DNA from: Shewanella aestuarii
GTDB lineage: Bacteria > Pseudomonadota > Gammaproteobacteria > Enterobacterales > Shewanellaceae
Assembly: GCF_011765625.1 (NCBI RefSeq)
Contig: NZ_CP050313.1
Span: 1,918,501-1,982,500 of the forward strand
DNA length: 64,000 bases
Direction: 5' to 3'
Position numbers and translations under genes: made by a program. The notes under the pieces are model-generated. The model ran no database searches. It saw only the letters and a program-made list of their open reading frames with translations, and was not told the DNA's origin. Positions 1 to 9,824 of the stretch are shown one piece after another (within the stretch, counting starts at the first letter, position 1; each line of letters starts with the position of its first letter).

Positions 1-2
1 AC

Positions 3-425
3 TCAGAAGTCTTAGAACCACAAGTTGCTCAAACGTCTGTGCCGCAGTCAGTTAGTGAACTCAAATCAATTGATTCTCCTTTGCCTGAGTTTAACTTTGA
101 TGACTTAAAAGATAAAAAGTTAATTAGCGAGCAAAAGGGGGCCGTAGGTAGGTTTATGTTTTTACTTAGCGGTCTTGCAAACTTGGTTGGTAATGACTTT
201 AACCAAGTACTCAAAATTCAAGGTAAGGGTCGTTTATATTTTGCATGCTCAAAACAAGAATTATTAGATGCAAGCCAATCTGCCAACCCGAAACAAATCG
301 GTTCAAGTGGCTATTGGGTTACCACGAATAACAATACCGCTAAAAAGAAGAGGATTTTGACCGAAGCGTTAGTTTTATTGGGCTGTGATACAGAAAAAGC
401 GCAATCTATTGCAAATTTTATTTAA
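3..425 (+). CDS. seqA: SeqA, replication-initiation negative regulator (5' partial)
   Basis: The reading frame is open from the first bases of the window, so the N-terminal oligomerisation domain is cut off and only the linker and the C-terminal DNA-binding domain are present. The domain shows the features expected of SeqA: a GRFMFLLSGL helix, a GKGRLYFA strand, and a SGYWVTTNNNT segment that in the family contacts hemimethylated GATC. SeqA binds hemimethylated GATC at oriC after replication and delays re-initiation. A GTG at 39 is internal and not a likely start. pgm follows 15 bases later on the same strand, the arrangement known from other gammaproteobacteria, suggesting co-transcription. 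Confidence 0.93.
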   Translation, partial: SEVLEPQVAQTSVPQSVSELKSIDSPLPEFNFDDLKDKKLISEQKGAVGRFMFLLSGLANLVGNDFNQVLKIQGKGRLYFACSKQELLDASQSANPKQIGSSGYWVTTNNNTAKKKRILTEALVLLGCDTEKAQSIANFI

Positions 426-440
426 ATAGGAGAAGTGCCA

Positions 441-2084
441 GTGGCTATCCATGATCGAGCAGGGACGTTAGCAATACAGCAAGATTTAGTGAATATTCCT
501 AAGTTAATGAGCTTTTATTATCGAATCATCCCTAATGTTGAAGATGTACAGCAAAAGGTCATATTTGGTACTTCCGGTCATCGTGGGAGTGCATTTAGCG
601 CTAGCTTTAATCAAAATCATATTTGGGCAATAACTCAAGCTGTGGTGGATTATCGCAAAGCCGCTAACATCACTGGCCCAATGATTGTGGGTTATGACAC
701 TCATGCTTTGTCTTATGCAGCGTTTATGTCTGTAGTTGAAGTGTTAACAGCTAATCAGGTGAAAGTATTAATTCAAGCTAATGATGGTTTTACACCGACT
801 CCGGTTGTGTCACAAAGCATCATTGCTGCCAATAAAGGCAAATCTACTGATTTAACCGATGGCTTAATTATCACGCCGTCTCATAATCCTCCTCAAGACG
901 GTGGAATTAAATATAATCCTCCTCATGGTGGCCCCGCAGAAGGCAATATCACTAAGCAGATAGAAAATACTGCTAATGCTTACCTTGCTAACCATTTAAA
1001 TGGCGTATGTAAAATAAACTATGGTGTCGCTTTACAATCAGGTTGGCTAACAGAGATTGATTTTATTGCCCCGTATGTTGAAGGTTTGGCAGAGGTGATT
1101 GACTTTGAAGCAATTAAAAAAGCTAACTTGCGTTTAGGGGTTGATCCTTTAGGTGGTTCAGGAATTTATTACTGGCAGAAAATTGCCGATAAATATGGTT
1201 TAGATATTACATTAGTCAATGAGAAGGTAGATCCTACTTTTAGTTTTATGACTTTAGATAAAGATGGCAAAATCCGTATGGATTGTTCATCTCCTTATGC
1301 TATGGCTGGCCTATTAGCATACAGTGAACAGTATGATCTGTGTGTCGGAAATGACCCTGATTATGATCGTCATGGCATTGTATGTCCTGGTTTTGGCTTA
1401 ATGAATCCAAATCATTTTCTTGCTGTCGCAATCGATTATTTATTAACCCATCGTCCACAATGGTCAGCAGAACTAGCTATTGGTAAAACCCTGGTATCAA
1501 GTGCAATGATCGATCGGGTTTGTGCAAGCTTACAAAGAAACTGCTTAGAAGTTCCTGTTGGCTTTAAATGGTTTGTTGATGGCCTTGCCAACAATTCTAT
1601 TGCTTTTGGTGGTGAAGAAAGTGCAGGTGCAGCTTTTTTAAAACGAGATGGTACCACTTGGTGTACAGACAAGGATGGCTTTATTCTTGCTTTATTAGCG
1701 CTAGAGATATTAGCCGTAACAGGCAAAACACCTGCACAGCGTTATCAAGAGTTAACCAAACAATTTGGTGAGAGTTTTTATACCCGCATAGATAGCCCAA
1801 TTAGTTTGAAGAAAAAAGCAAAATTTGAACAATTAAATGCACAAAGCTTTATTGAAACTGAATTAGCTGGTGAAGAAATAATCGCCATTTTATCCCATGC
1901 TCCAGGTAATAATGCTGCAATAGGTGGGATTAAGGTGACGACTGCTAATGGGTGGTTTGCTGCGAGACCATCGGGTACCGAAGCATTATTTAAAATATAT
2001 GCAGAAAGTTTTGTGAGTGAACAACATTTACAAGATATAGTTGCGCAAGCACAACTGATGATAGATGGTGCATTAAAAAATTAA
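441..2084 (+). CDS. pgm: Phosphoglucomutase, alpha-D-glucose phosphate-specific
   Basis: Interconverts glucose 1-phosphate and glucose 6-phosphate in the cytoplasm, linking glycolysis to glycogen and nucleotide-sugar synthesis. All four family signatures are visible: the phosphoserine loop TPSHNPP near residue 145, the metal-binding loop NDPDYDRHG near 305, the sugar-binding GGEESAG near 395, and the phosphate-binding RPSGTE near 510. An upstream GTG at 435 is in frame but lies only two bases after AGGAG (428-432). The GTG at 441 has an eight-base spacing and gives the family N-terminus MAIHDRAG, so I chose it. About 547 residues, the usual length. Confidence 0.96.
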   Translation: MAIHDRAGTLAIQQDLVNIPKLMSFYYRIIPNVEDVQQKVIFGTSGHRGSAFSASFNQNHIWAITQAVVDYRKAANITGPMIVGYDTHALSYAAFMSVVEVLTANQVKVLIQANDGFTPTPVVSQSIIAANKGKSTDLTDGLIITPSHNPPQDGGIKYNPPHGGPAEGNITKQIENTANAYLANHLNGVCKINYGVALQSGWLTEIDFIAPYVEGLAEVIDFEAIKKANLRLGVDPLGGSGIYYWQKIADKYGLDITLVNEKVDPTFSFMTLDKDGKIRMDCSSPYAMAGLLAYSEQYDLCVGNDPDYDRHGIVCPGFGLMNPNHFLAVAIDYLLTHRPQWSAELAIGKTLVSSAMIDRVCASLQRNCLEVPVGFKWFVDGLANNSIAFGGEESAGAAFLKRDGTTWCTDKDGFILALLALEILAVTGKTPAQRYQELTKQFGESFYTRIDSPISLKKKAKFEQLNAQSFIETELAGEEIIAILSHAPGNNAAIGGIKVTTANGWFAARPSGTEALFKIYAESFVSEQHLQDIVAQAQLMIDGALKN

Positions 2085-2105
2085 TTTATAAATTATTGCT
2101 ATTTC

Positions 2106-2138
2106 AATGGCGCGCAAAAATTTGTGCGCCATTTTTTG
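2106..2138 (+). terminator. Rho-independent terminator of pgm
   Basis: A stem of about ten pairs (2106-2115 with 2124-2133, core AATGGCGC/GCGCCATT) with an A/T loop is followed by a T run. It lies 22 bases after the pgm stop and should end the seqA-pgm transcript. Confidence 0.85.
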
Positions 2139-2240
2139 TTGTCACCGATTTTAAAATGAATTTTGAGCTGTTTGAAAGCTAAGGGTTCGATGTTTGAATG
2201 ATATTTTTGTAGGCTATGACGCATATGTAATTCTATTAAA

Positions 2241-2555
2241 TTACTTTCGTAGCCTAGCCATCACATTTAGCACTTCTTGGTAACTGGTACCATATTCACG
2301 CGCAAGATTAATAATTTTTGTTTTATAGGTTTGTATTTTTTCTTGTTTCAGCAAGTCCGATTGTTTTGCATCAACGATTTCGTTTATGGTTTCTTGGAGT
2401 AATTTAAGGCGACGGACACTATAATCTAATGATTCGATATAAGCTGCCATTTGTTGTTTGTTTCGTGCATTTTTAAGATCGCTAGTGGTTTTTTTTTCAA
2501 ACTCAAATTCGTCAAAAGCGTTCAATACACGTTCAAGTTCTAAATCGTTCTTCAT
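2241..2555 (-). CDS. Small coiled-coil protein of unknown function
   Basis: A 104-residue, highly charged protein. The first 75 residues are rich in E, K, L and Q and are predicted to be helical or coiled-coil (RRLKLLQETINEIVDAK). The last 30 residues contain a short helix with a REYGTSYQEV motif. The layout, an N-terminal oligomerising coil and a small C-terminal segment, recalls H-NS/MvaT-type nucleoid proteins, but I do not see the H-NS DNA-binding motif and do not assign that function. It stands alone between pgm and the rraA-like gene and its ribosome binding site is weak. Codon use fits a real gene. Confidence 0.6.
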   Translation of the reverse strand: MKNDLELERVLNAFDEFEFEKKTTSDLKNARNKQQMAAYIESLDYSVRRLKLLQETINEIVDAKQSDLLKQEKIQTYKTKIINLAREYGTSYQEVLNVMARLRK

Positions 2556-2751
2556 AAGTTAAAATTCAAGCGATAAAAAATTAATTATAAACATCATTCG
2601 CTTATTAGTCATTAGAATTAGTTATTTATATAAGTACAACACAAGATAAACAGTGGAATAGATAGTGGTTACAATGTAAACAACTTAGTTGTGCATGGTT
2701 ACATTTTTCAGTAACCTAATGATATAAAATACTTTGTTGCACGGAGGCGTT

Positions 2752-3237
2752 ATGCTTGATTTACTTCCAGATTTGTTCGACCAATACCCCACAGAACTCC
2801 ATCTTATATCAATCCCTTGGCAGCATTATGGTAATAGACCATTATTTTTTGGCGAGGTAGTGACCGTTAAGTGTTTTGAAGATAATTCAATGGTAAAAGC
2901 TGAATTAGCAAAGCCTGGTCACGGCAAAGTGTTGGTTGTTGATGGCGGAGGCTCTACAAGAAGAGCATTATTAGGTGATTTAATTGCCAGTTGTGCTGTT
3001 GATAACGGTTGGGAAGGTATTGTCATATACGGATGTATCAGGGATGTTTCCACAATTAATACCATGAACATTGGAGTAAAGGCGATTGGCACTAACCCAA
3101 TAAAAACAGACAAGCGTGACATTGGCGATGTAGGAATTACTCTTGAATTAAATTCAACCCGTGTCACTAACGGTATGTATATCTATGCTGATTTAAATGG
3201 TGTCGCGGTTAGTCGTCATGCATTAAGTATTAAATAG
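2752..3237 (+). CDS. rraA: RraA-like regulator of ribonuclease E activity
   Basis: RraA binds the C-terminal degradosome scaffold of RNase E and inhibits mRNA decay; the fold resembles a swivelling phosphohistidine domain. The sequence carries VVDGGGSTRRALLGDL near residue 70, the glycine-rich turn of the family, and VIYGCIRDV near 105. The frame extends upstream to a TTG at 2734, but GGAGG at 2743-2747 sits four bases before the ATG at 2752, which gives 161 residues, exactly the length of E. coli RraA. Shewanella-type genomes can carry more than one RraA paralogue, so this may be the second copy; the symbol is tentative. Confidence 0.8.
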   Translation: MLDLLPDLFDQYPTELHLISIPWQHYGNRPLFFGEVVTVKCFEDNSMVKAELAKPGHGKVLVVDGGGSTRRALLGDLIASCAVDNGWEGIVIYGCIRDVSTINTMNIGVKAIGTNPIKTDKRDIGDVGITLELNSTRVTNGMYIYADLNGVAVSRHALSIK

Positions 3238-3285
3238 ATCTATAACTATATAAATTTAAGCCTTGTTGATAAGTAAGGAAGCGTA

Positions 3286-5115
3286 ATGAAAATTATAAAG
3301 TGGCTAGTCATTGCAATATTGTTATTTTTTGCCAGTATCGCGATATATCTTACCGTGTTTTTCAACATTAATGATTTCAAACCGCAAGTTGTTGAAGCAG
3401 TCAAAAAGCAAACTGGTCGTGATTTAGCAATTAATCAAGATCTCAGTTGGAGTTTTTTTCCTACTCTCGGTATTAATATCGGTGCGATAACCTTTAGTAA
3501 TCCAGCATCATTTAATCCAGTGCATATGCTTGAAGTCAATCAAGCAACGGCGAGTGTTGCATTTATGCCCCTGCTAAGTAAACAAGTCGAGCTTAAGCAA
3601 CTTACATTAGATGGTTTGACAATTAACCTAGTGACTAACAAGCAAGGCAAAACCAGTTTTGACGGTTTACATTCAACGAAGCCAGCCGCTACATCAGATT
3701 CAGCGCCTGATGTGACTAAAACTGATCAACAAGCGGGGTTAAATGGTTTTGCCGTCGGGGCCGTTTCGCTCACGAATATTCAAATTAATCTTATTGATCA
3801 ACAACAGGATTCTAAACAGTCATTTAAGTTAAATTCATTTACGCTTAGTCAATTCATGTTGGGGCAAGTATCTGATATGGCTTATGAATTCGAAGTTCAA
3901 TTACCGGAAATAACATTAACCTCAACTGGTAGTGGCCAATTTAAAATTTCACAAGATCAACAAAATATCATTATTAGCGAGCTTAAGATGGCCAATCTTG
4001 CCAAGGGCGATTCATTGCCCAATCAGGCATTAGAGGCCAATTTTACCAGCGATATAGCAATTGATTTAGGTAAACAACAAATGGCTATAGACCTAACTGC
4101 CATGAAGTTACTTGATATTGAGGTTGTTGCTAAAGTTGCGGTTAATTACGCTAATGCCATTCCTGTAATCAAAGCGGATTTAGATTTTGGTGATATTGAT
4201 TTAGATTCCTTATTACCCAAGGATGACTCGCAAGCATCTACGGCGTCAACAGTTCCAAAAGAGGTTGTCGCTGAACAAGAACCAGATTTATCAGCACTAA
4301 AAACCCTTGATGTAACTGTTAATCTAACGGCTAAATCTATCAAAGTAAGCAATTTGGTGACCAAAAATTGGCAAATGAAAACTAGGATAAAAAACGGTAT
4401 TGTTGATATTAATAAACTGAGTGCTGAGTTATATGAAGGCAAGTTAGCTCTCAACGCTAAACTTGATGCCAGAAATAAAGTGCCAAGCTATCAGTTTGAA
4501 AATTCGCTTTCAGGCGTGCAGATCCGGCCATTAATGACTGATTTAGCCGAAATGGATTTATTATCTGGCCACGCAAATTTTACAGCCAAAGGAAACGGTA
4601 AAAGTTTGAAGCCCAGCTCACTGAAACAAAACCTATTAGCGAATGGTCAATTTGAGATTACTGATGGTTCACTTTATGGAGTTAATATCCCACAAATGAT
4701 AAGAAGCGCACAGAAAAAACTCAGTGGTGACTTATCTGCTAGTGATGTGCAAGAATTAAAAACAGATTTTACCAGTTTAACTGGTACATTTAGTTTAAAA
4801 GAAGGATTGTTTAATAACCCTGATTTAGCGATGTCTTCACCGCTGATAAGAATTAATGGCAAGGGTGGGGCAAATATTCTCACCGAAGAAATTGATTACC
4901 AATTAACCACCAAAATTGTTGGTTCATTGACTGGTCAAGGAGATAGCACATCTATGGCTGGTATTGATATCCCTTTATCTATCAGTGGTAGTTTTAAACA
5001 ACCAAAGTTTGGTTTAGATACAGAAGCGTTAATGAAAGGTCAACTAAAGCAAGAGGCGGATAAAGCGAAAGATAAACTTAAAGACAGTTTATTTAAAAAG
5101 CTAGGGGCTTTTTAA
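3286..5115 (+). CDS. AsmA family protein
   Basis: A 609-residue envelope protein with one N-terminal membrane helix (residues 5-25) and a long periplasmic part. The AsmA N-terminal signature is visible: an NDFKPQVVEAVKKQTGRDL segment just after the helix, followed by LSWSFFPTLGI. The C-terminal AsmA domain contains GQFEITDGSLYGVNIP and a low-complexity charged helical tail. AsmA-like proteins belong to the repeating beta-groove superfamily linked to phospholipid transport to the outer membrane. The start ATG follows AAGGAAG by seven bases. The gene is alone, and a strong terminator follows. Confidence 0.85.
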   Translation: MKIIKWLVIAILLFFASIAIYLTVFFNINDFKPQVVEAVKKQTGRDLAINQDLSWSFFPTLGINIGAITFSNPASFNPVHMLEVNQATASVAFMPLLSKQVELKQLTLDGLTINLVTNKQGKTSFDGLHSTKPAATSDSAPDVTKTDQQAGLNGFAVGAVSLTNIQINLIDQQQDSKQSFKLNSFTLSQFMLGQVSDMAYEFEVQLPEITLTSTGSGQFKISQDQQNIIISELKMANLAKGDSLPNQALEANFTSDIAIDLGKQQMAIDLTAMKLLDIEVVAKVAVNYANAIPVIKADLDFGDIDLDSLLPKDDSQASTASTVPKEVVAEQEPDLSALKTLDVTVNLTAKSIKVSNLVTKNWQMKTRIKNGIVDINKLSAELYEGKLALNAKLDARNKVPSYQFENSLSGVQIRPLMTDLAEMDLLSGHANFTAKGNGKSLKPSSLKQNLLANGQFEITDGSLYGVNIPQMIRSAQKKLSGDLSASDVQELKTDFTSLTGTFSLKEGLFNNPDLAMSSPLIRINGKGGANILTEEIDYQLTTKIVGSLTGQGDSTSMAGIDIPLSISGSFKQPKFGLDTEALMKGQLKQEADKAKDKLKDSLFKKLGAF

Positions 5116-5131
5116 ATTAAAAAATACTAGT

Positions 5132-5168
5132 AAAAAAGCGGCTTGTATCTAAACAAGCCGCTTTTTTT
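5132..5168. terminator. Bidirectional terminator between the asmA-like gene and mltD
   Basis: A perfect 14-bp stem (5133-5146 with 5153-5166, core GCGGCTTGT) with a six-base loop and A/T tracts on both flanks. It lies between two convergent genes and can end both transcripts. Confidence 0.9.
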
Positions 5169-5190
5169 ATATCATTTGTCTTGATGTCAT

Positions 5191-6747
5191 TTAAGAGTTA
5201 GATATCAATAACTTTAGCATTTGTCCAGGTTGAATATACTTACTATCTTGCAAGCTGTTCCACTCAATGAGTTCTGATACCGTGACTTTATATTTAGCCG
5301 CTATTCGAGCCAGCGAGTCACCAGAACGAACTTTGTAACTGACAATTTTGCCATTTATATCACTAGTGTTGACTACTTGCTTAGGATAAAAAATGATATT
5401 TTGTCCTATTTTTAATGGTTTACTTTGATCAATTTTATTCCATTTTAAAATCTGAGCAACGGTCACATTATTAGACCGAGAAATACCCCATAAGCTATCA
5501 CCAGATTTCACTTTATAAACCTGCTGTGTGTTACTGCTCAGTACAACTGGTTTACGTGCCAAAGTTTGTTCCGTTGCAAGTGCTGGTAAATCAGGGTCAA
5601 TGGTAGCTACAGGAATAATTAAGTACCGTCCGGCGATAATATTATTTCCCTTGATACCATTACTGCTTCTGATCAAACTGGCTGATGTTTCAAATCGACT
5701 TGCGATTTCACTGATGCTGTCACCAGACTTAATTTTGTATCTCACCCAATTAATTCGTGAGTCTGGATCAATTGCTGCTAAAGACTGTTTAAATTGATCT
5801 GCATTGTCAGATGGTATAGCAAGATAATGTGGTCCTGTAGGGGCTGTTGCCCATCGTTTTAAACCAGGATTTAACCGCTTAATTTCATCTAAACTCACTC
5901 CGGCCAATTGAGCGGCTAAATTGAGGTCTATTTGACTGTCAATATTAACCATCTCAATCGCAGGCCGGTTTTGAATTGGGTACAGTGGTAACCCTAATTG
6001 CTGGGAGTTTTTGATAATGTCAGCTAGCGCTAATAACTGAGGTAAATAATGCGCTGTTTCTCTTGGTAAATCTAACTTCCAGAAGGTGGTTTCTTTACCT
6101 TTACCTTCGTTCTTCTTGATCGCATTGAATACTCTGCCTTCGCCAGAATTATAAGCTGCAATAGCATAGTTCCAATTATTACCCATTTTTTTATACAGGT
6201 ATTCTAATAAGTCCAATGCGGCAATTGTGGACGCTCTAATATCTCGACGACCGTCATACCACCAATCAGATTTGACACCAAAGGTGGCGGCGGTTGGCGC
6301 GGTTAGCTGCCATAAACCCGATGCATGGCTTTGAGAGTAGGCTGTTGGAATAAATGCACTTTCAATGACAGGCAGCAAAGCCAGTTCAGTTGGTAAGTTA
6401 CGTTTTTCAACTTCTTCAACAATATAATATAAAAATGGTGCCGCGCGTTCCGTCACAATTTCAAGGTGTTTTGGATTGTCTATGTACCACTGTCGATATT
6501 GAGCAACAAGGTCTTTATCAACAATTGTCAATTGCATACCGTCACGGATCCGTTGCCAAATTTCGGTAACTTCTGCAACATCTTGCTCAATATCAGCCAA
6601 AGAAGTAGAGGTTACTTTTTTTGCCTGAGTGGTATTTTTTATCGGCTGAGGGGTTTCAATGATATTAATGTCATTTTCAGGTGTAACTGTCTGACAACCA
6701 GTAACTAGCATGATAGTGGCCGCAAGCAGCGATAACTTTGTTTTCAT
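5191..6747 (-). CDS. mltD: Membrane-bound lytic murein transglycosylase D
   Basis: An outer-membrane lipoprotein that cleaves peptidoglycan glycan strands to 1,6-anhydromuramic acid products. The signal peptide ends in the lipobox LVTGC with the lipidated Cys at residue 18. The SLT domain spans roughly residues 105-240; its catalytic Glu is in LPVIESAF, and the SHASGLWQL and AYNSGEGRV motifs follow. Three LysM repeats (KIKSGDSISEIA, KVKSGDSLWGIS, KVRSGDSLARIA) occupy the C-terminal half and bind glycan. The 518-residue length is longer than the E. coli enzyme because of the extra LysM repeat. gloB lies upstream on the same strand, as in other gammaproteobacteria. Confidence 0.94.
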   Translation of the reverse strand: MKTKLSLLAATIMLVTGCQTVTPENDINIIETPQPIKNTTQAKKVTSTSLADIEQDVAEVTEIWQRIRDGMQLTIVDKDLVAQYRQWYIDNPKHLEIVTERAAPFLYYIVEEVEKRNLPTELALLPVIESAFIPTAYSQSHASGLWQLTAPTAATFGVKSDWWYDGRRDIRASTIAALDLLEYLYKKMGNNWNYAIAAYNSGEGRVFNAIKKNEGKGKETTFWKLDLPRETAHYLPQLLALADIIKNSQQLGLPLYPIQNRPAIEMVNIDSQIDLNLAAQLAGVSLDEIKRLNPGLKRWATAPTGPHYLAIPSDNADQFKQSLAAIDPDSRINWVRYKIKSGDSISEIASRFETSASLIRSSNGIKGNNIIAGRYLIIPVATIDPDLPALATEQTLARKPVVLSSNTQQVYKVKSGDSLWGISRSNNVTVAQILKWNKIDQSKPLKIGQNIIFYPKQVVNTSDINGKIVSYKVRSGDSLARIAAKYKVTVSELIEWNSLQDSKYIQPGQMLKLLISNS

Positions 6748-6899
6748 TAATTAAACATCCTACAAATCAGCGATATAGCTTTGAATTTATTAAACTTACA
6801 CAGTAAAGTTATGCGGGTAAAAACCTTATTTTATAACCGCGAATCGCACATTGTAGATGAAATCAAATTCATTGTCTTATTAATCTATATTTAACTAGC

Positions 6900-7685
6900 T
6901 TAAAAGTTATCTTTATATTGTCTAAGTAAAGTAAATGCTTGAATTTCATTAGATATAATTTGGTTAAAATGTGAGGAAAGTTGTAGTTGAACTTCAGTTG
7001 TTTCACATCTTAAAAATGGATTGATTTGTGATTCGGTTTCGATTGTAGATGGAATTGTGGCTTGGTTAAGTTTTCTTAGTGAAATGACTTTTTTTTGATA
7101 TGAAGACAACGCAACATTATCTGGCATAACAACTTTAGCAAAGGCAAGGTTAGCTTCGGTATATTCATGTGCACAATATACTTTGGTTTCTTTAGGAAGA
7201 GCCGCCAGTAAACTTAACGACTTCGCCATCTGCTCCGCTGTGCCTTCGAATAAACGCCCACAGCCACCACTAAATAGCGTATCACCACAAAATAAGTTTC
7301 CGTCAATCAAATATGCAAGATGTCCGCTTGTGTGTCCTGGTACAGATATCACCCTTATAGATGAATCTAACTCTGCAATATTTAGCGTCATTTGCGAATG
7401 TTCACTTAACACAATCGGTACGGTTATACCGCTGATGTTTTCATTACCGGGCCCATAAACCGCAAGTGTATTGTTATAATGTTGTTGGAGTAACTCTATG
7501 CCCCCCGTATGATCATTGTGATGATGGGTCACTAAAATTGCCGCAAGCTGAATTTCATGTTGTTCTAAATAGCTTATAACAGATTTAGCGCAACCAGGGT
7601 CAACGACAATCGCCGCTCTATTTGTGGGCCTGATTAACCAGATATAGTTATCGGTGAATGCGGGAATTGTGTGTATTTGAATCAT
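6900..7685 (-). CDS. gloB: Hydroxyacylglutathione hydrolase (glyoxalase II)
   Basis: Hydrolyses S-lactoylglutathione to D-lactate and glutathione, the second step of methylglyoxal detoxification. The binuclear metal site is complete: THHHNDHTGG near residue 53, PGHTSGH near 116, FCGDTLFSGGCGR near 133, and CAHEYT near 171. At 261 residues it matches the family. It is divergent from the methyltransferase gene at 7791, with about 100 bases between the starts that must hold both promoters. The order mltD-gloB-methyltransferase-rnhA-dnaQ is conserved with E. coli. Confidence 0.95.
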   Translation of the reverse strand: MIQIHTIPAFTDNYIWLIRPTNRAAIVVDPGCAKSVISYLEQHEIQLAAILVTHHHNDHTGGIELLQQHYNNTLAVYGPGNENISGITVPIVLSEHSQMTLNIAELDSSIRVISVPGHTSGHLAYLIDGNLFCGDTLFSGGCGRLFEGTAEQMAKSLSLLAALPKETKVYCAHEYTEANLAFAKVVMPDNVALSSYQKKVISLRKLNQATIPSTIETESQINPFLRCETTEVQLQLSSHFNQIISNEIQAFTLLRQYKDNF

Positions 7686-7790
7686 GTTAAATCTCGAATA
7701 ACGCTATTAGTTTTGGTAGAGTTAAGATACCGCCAAGGTATAGTAATGTATAGCTTGAAATGAGTTAAGTTAAGTGGAGTCAGTTGGCTA

Positions 7791-8537
7791 ATGGATATTG
7801 CTTCAAATGAACAAATCAAGCCCATGCAATGGCAAGATCTGTGTTGTGGGTCATTGATTGAAAAAGAAATAGAAGCAAACTTAGCCTTATGGTGGCCGCG
7901 GATCTTTGGTTATCATTTTCTTAAATTGGGCCCATTAAGCTCTGACATTAATACATTACACTGTCAAATCAATCATCACTTCAGCCTTTATGAAGAAGAG
8001 GGCGCAGACGTACAAGCTTCTCATCAGCACTTACCTTTACAAAATAACAGTATAGATGCTGTACTTATGGCAAATTTGCTTGAATACGAACAAGATCCTT
8101 ATCGTGTATTAAGAGAATCGGACAGGGTGCTGGTGTCAGGGGGCTATATTTTTATTATCGGCTTCAATCCTGTTAGTCCGACTTTTATTGGCAAATTATT
8201 GCCCAAATACCAAACTCGTATACCTTGGAATGGACAATTTTTTATGCCTTCACGAGTAAAAGATTGGATGGGACTATTGGGTTATCAGGTTTTAGCTGAT
8301 GAGCGCATGGTATATCACCATTTATTATCTGAACCGTCTAAAAGTATTTATTGGCAAAAATTATTAGCTAAATGGTTACCAAGTACTGGCAGCTTATATT
8401 TTATCGTAGCCAGAAAATTAGATTGCCCGCTAACACCAACTAGAGAAAAGCAAAGCGTTAAAACAAAAGGTTGGGCAACCGCACCCACCGCCGGACGAGC
8501 AGGCTTTAAAATTAATCCAAATAATATCGACAAATAA
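7791..8537 (+). CDS. Class I SAM-dependent methyltransferase, YafS-like
   Basis: A 248-residue protein that takes the place of E. coli yafS between gloB and rnhA. A Methyltransf_11-like core is recognisable: LPLQNNSIDAVLMANLLEYEQDP corresponds to motifs after the SAM loop, and RVLVSGGYIFIIGFNP to the fourth strand. The classical GxGxG SAM loop is degenerate, which is known for this family. The substrate is unknown. The C-terminal 30 residues are rich in K, T and A and look disordered. It converges on rnhA with only three bases between the stops. Confidence 0.8.
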   Translation: MDIASNEQIKPMQWQDLCCGSLIEKEIEANLALWWPRIFGYHFLKLGPLSSDINTLHCQINHHFSLYEEEGADVQASHQHLPLQNNSIDAVLMANLLEYEQDPYRVLRESDRVLVSGGYIFIIGFNPVSPTFIGKLLPKYQTRIPWNGQFFMPSRVKDWMGLLGYQVLADERMVYHHLLSEPSKSIYWQKLLAKWLPSTGSLYFIVARKLDCPLTPTREKQSVKTKGWATAPTAGRAGFKINPNNIDK

Positions 8538-8540
8538 CGA

Positions 8541-9014
8541 TCAGTTGGCTTGATAACCTTCATCAACTTGAAGATTGTTGCCCATCGCTGCATGTCTTGC
8601 TAAATCATCACAGCGTTCATTTTCAATATGGCCCGCATGGCCTTTTACCCAACGCCAATCAATGTGATGTTTTTGTGCAACTATATCTAATCGTTGCCAT
8701 AAATCGACATTTTTTACGGGTTGTTTAGTGGAAGTTTGCCAGTTATTTTTTTTCCAACCATGGATCCAGGATGTGATCCCTTGGCGCATATACTGGCTAT
8801 CACTGACTAAAATGATTTGGCATTCATCATATAAAGATTCTAATGCAACGATTGGCGCTAACAGTTCCATGCGGTTATTAGTTGTTAGTGCATATCCACC
8901 AGAAAGCTCTTTGATTTGAGTTTTGTATTTCATTACCACCCCATATCCACCGGGGCCAGGATTACCCAAACAAGAACCATCAGTAAAAATGCGTAGTTGT
9001 TTCAGATTTTTCAT
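8541..9014 (-). CDS. rnhA: Ribonuclease HI
   Basis: Cleaves RNA in RNA:DNA hybrids, removing R-loops and primers. The DEDD catalytic residues are visible: Asp in [12 protein letters not shown], Glu in NNRMELLAP, Asp in LVSDSQYM, and Asp in [11 protein letters not shown]. The basic handle segment [10 protein letters not shown] is also present. The 157 residues are typical. It is divergent from dnaQ, the classical rnhA-dnaQ arrangement in which the two promoters overlap in about 70 bases. Confidence 0.97.
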   Translation of the reverse strand: MKNLKQLRIFTDGSCLGNPGPGGYGVVMKYKTQIKELSGGYALTTNNRMELLAPIVALESLYDECQIILVSDSQYMRQGITSWIHGWKKNNWQTSTKQPVKNVDLWQRLDIVAQKHHIDWRWVKGHAGHIENERCDDLARHAAMGNNLQVDEGYQAN

Positions 9015-9086
9015 TCAGTTGGTACACTAAGTCCGCATAGTCATTTTCGCTAGTATACGCATTACAACCTTAAGATGAATAAATAA

Positions 9087-9824
9087 ATGAATATTGTTTC
9101 TTCTGCTCCACGTCAAATTATTCTTGATACAGAAACCACGGGGATGAACCAAGCTGGAGGTCCCGTCTATATCGGCCACCGCATTATTGAGATTGGTTGC
9201 GTTGAAGTCATCAATAGAAAATTGACCGGAAGAACCTACCATCAGTATATCAATCCTGGACAATCAATTGATGAAGAAGCAATTCAAGTACATGGAATAA
9301 CCAACGAACGTGTTGCCAATGAACCAAGATTTCATCAAATCGCTAAAGAATTTATCGATTTTATTGATGGAGCTGAAATCGTTGCACATAACGCTAACTT
9401 CGACGTGAGCTTTATGGATCATGAGTTTTCCAAACTTAATCCTGTAGGCCCTAAAACCGCAGATATATGCCAAATACTCGATAGTTTAGCAATCGCAAAA
9501 CTGCTGCACCCGGGGCAAAAGAATAATCTAGATGCCTTGTGTAAGCGCTACGGTATCGATAATAGTCGTCGAACTTACCATGGCGCACTTTTAGATGCTG
9601 AAATTCTAGCGGATGTTTATTTGATTATGACCGGTGGTCAAATCAAATTTAATTTATCCAGTGAAAAGCCAGGCCAAGAAGCGGGGGGCATTAAAAGAAT
9701 TGATACAAATGCGTTTAATCTTAAAGTGATCGCAGCTTCGGCCGATGAAATAGTATTACATGAACAAAGACTTGATTTAGTAGCTAAATCAGGAAAGTGC
9801 CTCTGGAGAGGATCAAATACTTAA
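9087..9824 (+). CDS. dnaQ: DNA polymerase III epsilon subunit (3'-5' proofreading exonuclease)
   Basis: Proofreading subunit of the replicative polymerase core. The DEDDh exonuclease motifs are complete: DTETTG near residue 14, HNANFDVSFMDHE near 98, and HGALLDAEILADVY near 163. The C-terminal 50 residues form the alpha-binding tail. It overlaps the next gene by one base (TAATG at 9822-9826), so the two are probably translationally coupled. Confidence 0.96.
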   Translation: MNIVSSAPRQIILDTETTGMNQAGGPVYIGHRIIEIGCVEVINRKLTGRTYHQYINPGQSIDEEAIQVHGITNERVANEPRFHQIAKEFIDFIDGAEIVAHNANFDVSFMDHEFSKLNPVGPKTADICQILDSLAIAKLLHPGQKNNLDALCKRYGIDNSRRTYHGALLDAEILADVYLIMTGGQIKFNLSSEKPGQEAGGIKRIDTNAFNLKVIAASADEIVLHEQRLDLVAKSGKCLWRGSNT